Assembly: GCA_002497285.1 (NCBI GenBank)
Contig: DANJ01000006.1
Span: 1-15,257 of the forward strand
Length of the DNA: 15,257 bases
Origin: Candidatus Pacearchaeota archaeon UBA92
GTDB lineage: Archaea > Nanobdellota > Nanobdellia > Pacearchaeales > GW2011-AR1
Direction: 5' to 3'
Every line of letters begins with the position of its first letter. The stretch's first letter is position 1. The notes beneath the pieces are model-generated. The model was not told the origin of the DNA and ran no database searches. It saw only the letters and a list, made by a program, of their open reading frames with translations. Both the position numbers and the translations under genes were made by a program. Below are positions 1-5,351 of this stretch, piece by piece.

Positions 1-93
1 TGGAGCCCTGGGAAGTTTGCTTCCAGCCTCGGATTTAGTCAGGTTGAGAGAGCAATAGATTACGTGAGAAATCAGGATGTGCATCATGCATAG
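1..93 (+). CDS. tnpA: C-terminal end of an IS200-like (Y1/HUH) transposase TnpA, partial
   Basis: Thirty codons are open from the window edge to TAG. The peptide begins WSPGKFASSLGF and ends YVRNQDVHHA. A Trp followed by a Gly/Phe-rich strand, then a helix ending Y-I/V-x-N-Q, is how many IS200/IS605 Y1 transposases finish; these HUH nucleases cut and join single-stranded hairpin ends. The catalytic HUH pair and Tyr lie upstream and cannot be seen, so activity cannot be judged. The stop codon sits three bases before the right-end hairpin, as in compact IS200 elements. The assignment rests on a short tail plus context. A TnpB tail is less likely because no Cys or acidic motif typical of its end is present. 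Confidence 0.55.
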   Translation, partial: WSPGKFASSLGFSQVERAIDYVRNQDVHHA

Positions 94-376
94 AAGCCTT
101 GCCCTTTAGGGCAAGGAGTATCACTTTCTCAAATAAAATTATGGCTTTAATGTGTTTGCAGTATAATCCTTTGCCTTTACACCTTAATTCAAAATCTTTG
201 CAGTTGCAGGAATAACTATCAAAATGTGTTACTTCATATTTTTTATTGCTGTCAAATTGTGAAGGAACTAAGTAAGTATTTTCATCTAAACATTCAGGGT
301 TTCCTATTTGTAAGATAGCTTTTGCTCGTTCTTCTCTATTATCGGTAAATTGCTTTACGCTTTGTGTTGTTTCCAT
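35..376 (-). CDS. SWIM zinc-finger protein, 3' end replaced by an insertion sequence
   Basis: A 113-residue protein with a complete SWIM zinc-binding motif, CxCx(n)CxH: C57, C59, C73 and H75. SWIM domains occur in DNA-binding and transposon-related proteins and mediate DNA or protein contacts; the exact role here is unknown. Residues 1-84 look native. From residue 85 onward the codons are antisense to the IS200/IS605-like right end (terminal TCAC, hairpin and transposase tail), so the last 29 residues are almost certainly not original and a longer C-terminus was probably lost. The ATG at 376 is 24 bases from the divergent RHH start at 401, so the two genes share a control region. The zinc motif is intact, so a short folded product is possible. 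Confidence 0.7.
   Translation of the reverse strand: METTQSVKQFTDNREERAKAILQIGNPECLDENTYLVPSQFDSNKKYEVTHFDSYSCNCKDFELRCKGKGLYCKHIKAIILFEKVILLALKGKASMHDAHPDFSRNLLLSQPD
97..116. repeat. Right-end hairpin of the IS200/IS605-like element
   Basis: CCTTGCCC (97-104) and GGGCAAGG (109-116) are perfect 8-base arms around a TTTA loop. Such structures are the recognition sites of Y1 transposases. The hairpin lies inside the 3' part of the minus-strand SWIM frame, so it was probably brought in by the insertion. It could also act as a transcription terminator. Confidence 0.7.
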
Positions 377-386
377 AATAGTATAT

Positions 387-402
387 AGGTATAGAGGTAT
401 AT
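387..402. promoter_or_regulatory. Tandem 8-base repeat between divergent genes, candidate RHH operator
   Basis: AGGTATAG at 387-394 is followed directly by AGGTATAT at 395-402, in the short gap between the SWIM and RHH start codons and overlapping the RHH start. Ribbon-helix-helix repressors often bind tandem short repeats over their own promoters. AGAGGT at 393-398 could also serve as a ribosome binding site for the RHH gene. The operator role is inference. Confidence 0.35.
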
Positions 403-535
403 GGCAAAGAAGAAAACGAGTTTAGTGATTGAGGAGAGTTTATGGCAAGATGTTAAAATTCACTGCATTAAACAAAAAATAGAGATTTCTGAATATTTAG
501 AAGAATTGATTAGGAAAGACTTGAAGAAAAATTAA
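401..535 (+). CDS. Small ribbon-helix-helix DNA-binding protein (44 aa)
   Basis: A 44-residue protein beginning MAKKKTSLVIEESLWQDVK and ending LIRKDLKKN. The pattern is a basic N-terminus, a short beta strand (TSLVIEE), helix 1 (LWQDVKIHCIKQK) and helix 2 beginning IEISEYLEELI. This is the ribbon-helix-helix (CopG/Arc-like) fold, which dimerises and contacts DNA through the paired strands. The length is normal for minimal RHH repressors or antitoxins. It is divergent from the SWIM gene, with a 24-base gap carrying tandem AGGTATA repeats that may be its operator. No toxin partner is visible next to it. Fold assignment is from pattern; the regulated target is unknown. Confidence 0.7.
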   Translation: MAKKKTSLVIEESLWQDVKIHCIKQKIEISEYLEELIRKDLKKN

Positions 536-689
536 CTAATAGAGATTCAAAATTATCAAAAAATTTGTCTATCTCTTTATTAACATATAAACTATTCTCT
601 TCAACTTCATTTATTAATATTTTAAAATTATTTATTGTTGCTTCATCTTCCTTTAATATTGCGATTTACTTTCAATTAATTGGCTAACT

Positions 690-806
690 CGAGTTCCTGA
701 CGTCAACGACGACAACTTCAACGACGACAGGCTTAACGTTAACGGTAACGAGCCGAACTACGACAACAGGTATTCGTTTGGAATAGCCTTGGCTCCAAGA
801 CATTAG
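690..806 (+). repeat. Template repeat (TR) of a diversity-generating retroelement
   Basis: This stretch differs sharply in composition from the AT-rich DNA before it. Read in the frame ending at TAG (804-806) it has eight AAC codons (705, 714, 720, 735, 741, 747, 756, 765) and six GAC codons, ending in a peptide finishing YSFGIALAPRH. AAC-rich codons are the hallmark of DGR template repeats, because adenines are randomised during copying into the variable repeat. The peptide also resembles the C-terminus of C-type-lectin-fold DGR targets. The stop codon implies that the variable repeat sits at the very 3' end of its target gene. A short inverted repeat (CTTGG 788-792 / CCAAG 795-799) lies near the 3' end. 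The RT start codon is two bases after TAG. The left edge is approximate, set by the composition change. The DNA between the RHH gene and here (536-689) shows no supportable gene. Confidence 0.8.
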
Positions 807-808
807 AA

Positions 809-1402
809 ATGAAAACTCACAATAACTTTTATGAAAAGCTTATTTCCTTAGGAAATTTAACTCTTGCATGGAGAAAGGCAAGAAGAGGAAAAACAAAAAA
901 GCCCTATATTATTGAATTTGAAAAGAATATTGAAAAGAACTTAATTGACTTACACTATGAATTAAAGTCAAGAACTTACATTCCTAAGCCTCTTAAGACA
1001 TTTATTTTACGGGACCCAAAAACTCGAAAAATAAGTAAATCTGACTTTAGAGATAGAATCATTCATCATGCGATATGTAACCTTTTAGAGCCAATTTATG
1101 AGAAAATATTTATTTACGACTCTTTTGCAAGTAGAAAAGGAAAGGGAAATCTCAAAGCAATTGAGAGGTTCTATTATTTTGTTAGAAAAGTATCCAGAAA
1201 TAATCGGCCTAATGGTTGGTTTAATGCCAATCAAATAAGAGGCTATTGCTTAAAAGCCGATATAAAACATTATTTTGAAGAAGTTAATCATGATGTTTTA
1301 TTAAGTATTTTGAGAAAAAAGATTAGAGATGAAAATCTGTTATGGTTGATTAGACAAATACTTAACACGAACTTTAGAATGAAGAGAGAGAGAGAGAGAT
1401 AA
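809..1402 (+). CDS. DGR reverse transcriptase, N-terminal part (frameshifted)
   Basis: Residues 1-197 of an interrupted reverse transcriptase that copies the adjacent template repeat with adenine mutagenesis. Visible RT parts are the basic N-terminal region, the finger segment around FILRDPKTRKISKSDFRDRIIHHAI (residues 65-89; RDRIIHHA is typical of DGR and retron/intron RTs), and motif A around LKADIKHYF with catalytic Asp151. The frame then runs into (AG)8 at 1383-1399 and stops at TAA 1400-1402, before motifs B and C. The missing half continues in another frame (from about 1378, first ATG 1426). Removing two bases from the repeat joins the halves into 361 codons, a normal DGR RT length. The ATG at 809 lies just after the template repeat, so both probably share one transcript. 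No Avd accessory gene is visible. Confidence 0.85.
   Translation: MKTHNNFYEKLISLGNLTLAWRKARRGKTKKPYIIEFEKNIEKNLIDLHYELKSRTYIPKPLKTFILRDPKTRKISKSDFRDRIIHHAICNLLEPIYEKIFIYDSFASRKGKGNLKAIERFYYFVRKVSRNNRPNGWFNANQIRGYCLKADIKHYFEEVNHDVLLSILRKKIRDENLLWLIRQILNTNFRMKRERER
1383..1399 (+). repeat. (AG)8 dinucleotide run at the RT frameshift
   Basis: Seventeen bases of perfect AG alternation (eight units plus A). The upstream RT frame and the downstream RT frame differ by exactly the amount corrected by losing one AG unit or gaining two. Such runs are slippage-prone, and here it encodes Arg-Glu repeats in a loop between RT motifs A and B. Confidence 0.95.
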
Positions 1403-1425
1403 CATCTTGGTTTGATAAAAAAGGC

Positions 1426-1896
1426 ATGCCCTTAGGAAACCTAACTTCGCAATTCTTTGCTAATGTTTATATGAATGAATTAGATTATTTTGTTAAGCAT
1501 GAATTAAAAGCAAAATTCTATGTAAGGTATGTAGATGATTTTGTCATTTTACACAGCTCTAAAGAGCAACTGAAAAAATGGAAGATACAAATTAACGACT
1601 TTCTTAAAAAAGAATTAAAAATTGAACTTCATCCAGATAAATCCAAAGTTACTTCTTTATCAAAAGGAATTGATTTTGTTGGATTCAGGAATTTTGCGCA
1701 TTTCAAGTTGCTAAGAAAAAGAAATATAAGAAAAATGCAGAAGAAGGTAGAATCTTTCAGGAGAGGAGAAAGATGGTTTAATTCGCTTTATGATAGTTAT
1801 AACGGATGGTCAGGTTATGCAAGATGGGCTAATAGCTTTAATCTGAGGGAGGGAATAAAGAAGGAAATAATTGAGGTCATCTGGGATAAGATATAA
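1426..1896 (+). CDS. DGR reverse transcriptase, C-terminal part (frameshifted)
   Basis: The second half of the same reverse transcriptase, in a different frame from 809-1402. It starts with MPLGNLTSQFFANVYMNELD: the GNLTSQ motif, with SQ where group II intron RTs have SP, is diagnostic of DGR reverse transcriptases. The catalytic YVDD box follows at residues 35-38 (within FYVRYVDDFVILHS), then a motif-D-like IELHPDKSK, a GIDFVGF strand and a basic thumb region. All catalytic residues of this half are present. The frame stays open upstream to about 1378 (reading ITSWFDKKG before the Met), so the ATG at 1426 is an internal Met of the restored protein, about residue 206. Alone it lacks Asp151 and cannot be active. 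It ends nine bases before the convergent carbamoyltransferase gene. Confidence 0.85.
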   Translation: MPLGNLTSQFFANVYMNELDYFVKHELKAKFYVRYVDDFVILHSSKEQLKKWKIQINDFLKKELKIELHPDKSKVTSLSKGIDFVGFRNFAHFKLLRKRNIRKMQKKVESFRRGERWFNSLYDSYNGWSGYARWANSFNLREGIKKEIIEVIWDKI

Positions 1897-1904
1897 CTAA
1901 ATAA

Positions 1905-2807
1905 TCATCCCCGCACGCCCAAGCACTTTAACAATATCCCTTTCTCACTCCACATTCTATTCTCCGCTTGTTGATATACAATACTTCTATGCGAATCCAT
2001 AACCTCATCTGTAACTTCCATACCCCTCTTAGCGGGAAGGTTGTGCATGAACAATGCTTTCTTATTAATGTTGAACAACTTTCCATTAACTTGGTAAGGT
2101 TTCAAATCTTTTATTCTCCTTTTCTCCTGATTATTGGGAACCTGATAACTCATCCAAGTATCTGTATAAATAACATCTACGCCCTTCACTGCCTTTATAG
2201 GGTCTTTCTCATATCTATATTTTCCTTTAGCAATTAAATTAGGATTAGGCAAATATTCTTTCTTGTCAGGCGAAGAAACAATTATTTCAGCGCCCATTTT
2301 TTCTCCTGCAAGGATTAAAGAGTGAGTAACATTATTATTCGCATCTCCAAGATAAGCAATTGTCTTCCCATGCACCCTTCCAAGTTTTTCTTTGATTGTA
2401 AGAAAATCTCCAAGTGCCTGACATGGATGATACTCATTTGTCAGACCATTAATAACCGGCACATCAGCCCACTTAGCCATTTCCTCTATCTGTTTATGTT
2501 CATATAATCGAGCCATAATCACATCAACATATCTACTGATAACTTTAGAAAAATCTTTGATTGATTCTTTTTCTCCGAGTGTTGAATGACTAAGGTCATA
2601 GAATATAGAATGACCACCTAATTGATACATTGCCACATCAAATGACAAATGGGTTCTCAAAGATGGCTTAGCGAAAAGCATTAACAAAGTTTTACCCTTC
2701 ATTATTTCATGATGTTTGCTTCTGTTTCTCTTTAATTTTCCAGCGCTAATGAGGACATCATTTATCTCAGTCGTGCTCCAATTCTTCAGGGATAATAAGT
2801 CTCTCAT
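1905..2807 (-). CDS. argF: Ornithine carbamoyltransferase-like enzyme
   Basis: Carbamoyltransferase family, 300 residues, close to the usual 300-330. The family links carbamoyl phosphate and citrulline/ornithine; next to carbamate kinase it probably runs toward carbamoyl phosphate and ATP. Visible motifs are the carbamoyl-phosphate loop SLRT (49-52, usually STRT), HPCQ (127-130), an amino-acid-side DTW (216-218) and the C-terminal AENRMW. Two ornithine-contacting motifs differ from textbook OTCases: the SMG loop reads SYQ (220-222), and the HCLP motif reads HNLP (255-258). The substrate could therefore be another amine or amino acid. The ATG overlaps the stop of the upstream phosphatase gene by four bases (ATGA), so it is the last gene of a translationally coupled operon. 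The fold is certain; substrate specificity is not. Confidence 0.85.
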   Translation of the reverse strand: MRDLLSLKNWSTTEINDVLISAGKLKRNRSKHHEIMKGKTLLMLFAKPSLRTHLSFDVAMYQLGGHSIFYDLSHSTLGEKESIKDFSKVISRYVDVIMARLYEHKQIEEMAKWADVPVINGLTNEYHPCQALGDFLTIKEKLGRVHGKTIAYLGDANNNVTHSLILAGEKMGAEIIVSSPDKKEYLPNPNLIAKGKYRYEKDPIKAVKGVDVIYTDTWMSYQVPNNQEKRRIKDLKPYQVNGKLFNINKKALFMHNLPAKRGMEVTDEVMDSHRSIVYQQAENRMWSEKGILLKCLGVRG

Positions 2808-3202
2808 TCTAAGTTCTCCATTAAGTTCTTAACTTTAAGTCCTACCTCATTGATAATCCTTTCTATATTATTTTCATTGTCATTATATTTATCCTCAATT
2901 TTCCAAACAATTCTTTTTGCCTTTTTATTATAACCCTCAAATAATTCCTTAGGAACATCATTTGCCACGATTATAATATAATCAGCCCAGTCCAATAATT
3001 TAGTGCTAGTTGCCTTAGGATGTCTATCAATAGGAACACCCAATCTCTTAGCAACTCTAACTTGAGATTTTTCCAGAGGATAAGAACCTTCAAGAAGGCC
3101 AGAACTTTTAACTTCATGTTTCCCATTATTTAGTTTGTTAAACCAAGATTCTGCTATTTTACTTCTAAACCTGTTATGTTTACATATGAATAAAAATTTC
3201 AT
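2804..3202 (-). CDS. Low-molecular-weight protein-tyrosine-phosphatase-like protein
   Basis: A 132-residue protein of the LMW-PTP/ArsC fold. The phosphate-binding loop is at the N-terminus as in the family: C7-KHNRF-R13-S14 (C-x5-R-S), followed by the typical helix IAESWFNKLN. A strand ADYIIIVAND lies mid-protein, and KIEDKYNDN near the end may supply the general acid. The family covers tyrosine phosphatases, arginine phosphatases and thioredoxin-linked arsenate reductases; the extra cysteines that mark arsenate reductases are not evident, so phosphatase is preferred. It is the middle gene of a three-gene operon, overlapping both neighbours by four bases. A regulatory role on the arginine/carbamoyl pathway would be inference from position alone. 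Confidence 0.75.
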   Translation of the reverse strand: MKFLFICKHNRFRSKIAESWFNKLNNGKHEVKSSGLLEGSYPLEKSQVRVAKRLGVPIDRHPKATSTKLLDWADYIIIVANDVPKELFEGYNKKAKRIVWKIEDKYNDNENNIERIINEVGLKVKNLMENLE

Positions 3203-4092
3203 CTCACAATCACCGTCCCTTTTCCATTAATATTCTCAACATTAGTTATTATAACTTTCTTCCCTCCGTTCTCAAGAAAATTAATTGCAGCTTCTATCTT
3301 TGGACCCATACTTCCAGGAGGGAAATGCCCTTCTAAGTAATATTTTCTAATCTCCTTGAGAGAAGCTTTATCTAATCCCTTCTGATTCTTTTGCTTGTAA
3401 TTAAGATAAACTCTATCTATATCAGTAATCATCACAAGTATGTCTGCATTGATAGAATCTGCGAGACACTGAGAAGCCAAATCCTTGTCAACCACAGCAT
3501 CTATACCTTTCAGTTCGTTCCTTTCTTTAACAACCGGAATTCCACCTCCTCCAACCGCGATAACAAATGAATAATTCAAAATATTATTAATAACTCCTGA
3601 TTCAATAATTTCAAGAGGCCTTGGGCTCGCCACAACTCTTCTATATCCTCTACCTATATCTTCCTTTATTCTAAATTTATTTTTTAACTTTCCAGCCTGA
3701 GGCTTTGTATAAAATGGACCAACAAATTTACTTGGTTTACTGAAAGCAGTATCATTTTTATCAACTAAAACCTGCGTTAAAACAGTAACCACATTTTTTT
3801 TAACTTTATTTTTCTGAAGAAGATTATACAAAATCTGTTGAATTAAATATCCAATCTGCCCTTCAGTCTCTGCATCCAAAACATCCAAGGGCATTCCGAT
3901 TCCCTTTTCCTGTTGCAAAAGCAAATATCCAGCCTGTGGCCCATTACCATGGGTAATCACAGCTTTATTATTTTTAATCAATGGAAAAAGTTTTTTTAGC
4001 ACCCTCCTAGTATTTTCAATCTGCGCCTTAATAGTTGGTTTATCACCCTTTTTCAAAATTGCATTTCCACCAAGAGCTATCACCACTTTCAT
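3199..4092 (-). CDS. arcC: Carbamate kinase
   Basis: Amino-acid-kinase-fold carbamate kinase, 297 residues (family about 310). It transfers phosphate between carbamoyl phosphate and ADP, and in the arginine deiminase pathway makes ATP from carbamoyl phosphate. Motifs seen are ALGGNA (6-11), ITHGNGPQ (46-53), the family signature PLDVLDAETEGQIGY (68-82), AVGGGGIP in the second half and PPGSMGPKIEAA near the end. It is the first gene of the operon with the LMW phosphatase and carbamoyltransferase. The start ATG follows a TATA-like box by about 25 bases, fitting a leaderless transcript. Arginine deiminase is not in the window. Confidence 0.92.
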   Translation of the reverse strand: MKVVIALGGNAILKKGDKPTIKAQIENTRRVLKKLFPLIKNNKAVITHGNGPQAGYLLLQQEKGIGMPLDVLDAETEGQIGYLIQQILYNLLQKNKVKKNVVTVLTQVLVDKNDTAFSKPSKFVGPFYTKPQAGKLKNKFRIKEDIGRGYRRVVASPRPLEIIESGVINNILNYSFVIAVGGGGIPVVKERNELKGIDAVVDKDLASQCLADSINADILVMITDIDRVYLNYKQKNQKGLDKASLKEIRKYYLEGHFPPGSMGPKIEAAINFLENGGKKVIITNVENINGKGTVIVR

Positions 4093-4112
4093 TTAAATTA
4101 TAAATCACTAAG

Positions 4113-4120
4113 CTATATAA
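4113..4120 (-). promoter_or_regulatory. TATA box for the carbamate kinase operon
   Basis: TTATATAG on the minus strand is centred about 25 bases before the carbamate kinase ATG (4092). That is the distance expected for an archaeal TATA box driving a leaderless mRNA. Confidence 0.55.
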
Positions 4121-4136
4121 GACTTATTCCTCCAAC

Positions 4137-4382
4137 TCAAATCTTATTATATATCCAGGCAATCAACCAACCTGCAACAAAACCATCAACAAAAGCCCAT
4201 ACAGCACCAATTATTGAACCAAGAAAAGTTGAATCATATCCAAGATACAAAGTACCAAGAAGTATAACAACTCCAGTTCCCCAACCCCAAAACATTGCTG
4301 CTAAACCAAGAACAAAAATACCTAATGACCAGGTCAAACCCAGAGAAAGCGCCAACTTCCTAACATCACACCCATTTTTCAT
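4137..4382 (-). CDS. Small holin-like membrane protein
   Basis: An 81-residue membrane protein with two or three hydrophobic segments. The C-terminal half follows a pattern I recall from small archaeal and bacterial proteins annotated as 'bacteriophage holin': a Y-x-GY turn, then GSIIGAVWAFVDG and ending AWIYNKI. No phage genes are nearby, so a lysis role is unlikely and the true function is unknown. I chose the ATG at 4382 rather than the one five codons upstream (4397), because the TATA-like box at 4403-4411 is centred 25 bases from 4382, and because MKNGCDVRKLALSLG is the family-like N-terminus. It is monocistronic, between the carbamate kinase operon and the TrmB gene. Confidence 0.7.
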   Translation of the reverse strand: MKNGCDVRKLALSLGLTWSLGIFVLGLAAMFWGWGTGVVILLGTLYLGYDSTFLGSIIGAVWAFVDGFVAGWLIAWIYNKI

Positions 4383-4402
4383 AAAGAATAAAGACAAATA
4401 AA

Positions 4403-4411
4403 GTATATAAA
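4403..4411 (-). promoter_or_regulatory. TATA box for the holin-like gene
   Basis: TTTATATAC on the minus strand is centred 25 bases before the ATG at 4382. It decides in favour of that start over the upstream ATG at 4397, which lies too close to the box. Confidence 0.55.
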
Positions 4412-4439
4412 TGTTAACACAAAGAAAAAATCAAGTTTC

Positions 4440-5264
4440 TTATTTCAATTTAACTTTATTCAATGGAATAAAATCTTCCCAACTTTTTTCAAACATACCT
4501 TGCATAGACTGAGCGAGAAAATCACTTGACAACCACACCGCAGTATCATAACTTGGGTGTACATTCTTATCATCCAAAAGCATAAACATCAATTCTTTAC
4601 TGTCAATTAAAGCAAATCTACCGCTATTTTTTCCAGCGCTCGATCTGACTTCTACATACTTAGACAATTCTTTAGCAACCTTATAATTTTCAGAATTGAT
4701 GGGTGCAACAACTCTCAATTTTATGCCTCTTTTCTTAGCTTTCTCAAAAGCAGGCAACAAAGCTTCCATTTTTCTGTTAAGTCCTTCCGCACTTGTTACA
4801 ACAACGGCTTCCTTATTTGCATTTTTCAACATCATATCCAAATGATTATACATATTTTGTCTACCCTTCAAACTACCAGACAAATCAGAAGGTTCAATAA
4901 ATTTAACTCCGTTGCTGTAAAGATTAGAAAGCTCATCCATGACCTCATCTCCTTTAAGTCTGTCAAGTCTTCTGCTTTTATCTTGGGCTCCAACAACAAG
5001 ATTCTTCTTTACTCTTTCAATAACCTCTTCAGGTTTCAAAGCAATAAATTTGATAGGTTTACCAATCTTCATGACGATAAATCCTTTCTTTTCTAGGCTT
5101 TCAAGAATATCGTAAGTTCTTGATCTAGGAACATCAGAAATATTACTTAACTCTCCTGCAGTCGAAACTCCCCTCGACAACAAAGAAGCCCAGACTTTAA
5201 CTTCATACAAGTTCAAATCAAATATCTTCCTTAGTCTGCCTAAAAATTCTTCACTTACTATCAT
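4440..5264 (-). CDS. TrmB-family transcriptional regulator
   Basis: A 274-residue regulator with an N-terminal winged helix (about residues 12-75; GLTAYEVKVW-like NLYEVKVWASLLSRG, recognition helix SDVPRSRTYDILESLEKKGFI). A coiled linker follows, then a C-terminal phospholipase-D-like ligand or dimerisation domain (about 125-265, beginning GSLKGRQNMYNHLDMML). The layout matches short archaeal TrmB proteins, which in known cases respond to sugars or other metabolites. The effector here is not readable from sequence. It lies downstream of ileS on the same strand but has its own TATA-like box and a GGTG ribosome binding site, so it is probably transcribed alone. Neighbouring carbamate kinase or membrane-protein genes are candidate targets by position only. 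Confidence 0.9.
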   Translation of the reverse strand: MIVSEEFLGRLRKIFDLNLYEVKVWASLLSRGVSTAGELSNISDVPRSRTYDILESLEKKGFIVMKIGKPIKFIALKPEEVIERVKKNLVVGAQDKSRRLDRLKGDEVMDELSNLYSNGVKFIEPSDLSGSLKGRQNMYNHLDMMLKNANKEAVVVTSAEGLNRKMEALLPAFEKAKKRGIKLRVVAPINSENYKVAKELSKYVEVRSSAGKNSGRFALIDSKELMFMLLDDKNVHPSYDTAVWLSSDFLAQSMQGMFEKSWEDFIPLNKVKLK

Positions 5265-5268
5265 ATAA

Positions 5269-5274
5269 CACCTT
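5269..5274 (-). promoter_or_regulatory. Ribosome binding site of the TrmB gene
   Basis: AAGGTG on the minus strand is four bases from the ATG. It supports the chosen start and a leadered mRNA, unlike most genes in this window. Confidence 0.5.
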
Positions 5275-5297
5275 ATTGCTTATCGAAATCAAAAGAG

Positions 5298-5305
5298 TAT
5301 TTAAA
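5298..5305 (-). promoter_or_regulatory. TATA box for the TrmB gene
   Basis: TTTAAATA on the minus strand is centred about 37 bases before the ATG at 5264. This predicts a short leader of about 10 bases that would hold the ribosome binding site AAGGTG at 5269-5274. Confidence 0.5.
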
Positions 5306-5351
5306 TGTTTTCTAGAATACTCCTACACAATTACAAATATATCTAAAGTTA

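Larger units (their letters stand above)
1..124 (+). mobile_element. Right end of an IS200/IS605-type insertion sequence (partial)
   Basis: The window begins inside an insertion sequence. Visible parts are the 3' end of a transposase-like frame (stop at 91-93), a perfect hairpin (97-116) three bases later, and a terminal TATCAC at 119-124. A subterminal hairpin followed by a short cleavage tetra- or hexamer ending in TCAC is the usual right-end layout of IS200/IS605 single-strand transposons. The boundary near 124 is inferred from that layout and from the break it makes in the antisense SWIM gene. The left end lies outside the window. Confidence 0.6.

Noticed and set aside
1..60. The first bases as a possible variable repeat of the DGR (GGAGCC resembles the inverted template end)
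   Set aside because: Similarity is limited to a few bases and the frame reads as a transposase tail next to a right-end hairpin.
510..665. Minus-strand open stretch of about 50 codons ending in TAA at 510-512, helical and acidic (contains EVEENSLYVNKEIDKFF)
   Set aside because: No plausible start codon, it overlaps the RHH gene, and an in-frame stop lies just upstream. It may be a gene remnant, but cannot be supported.
4137..4382. Prophage remnant signalled by the holin-like protein
   Set aside because: No other phage-like gene is nearby, and proteins of this pattern are common in chromosomes.
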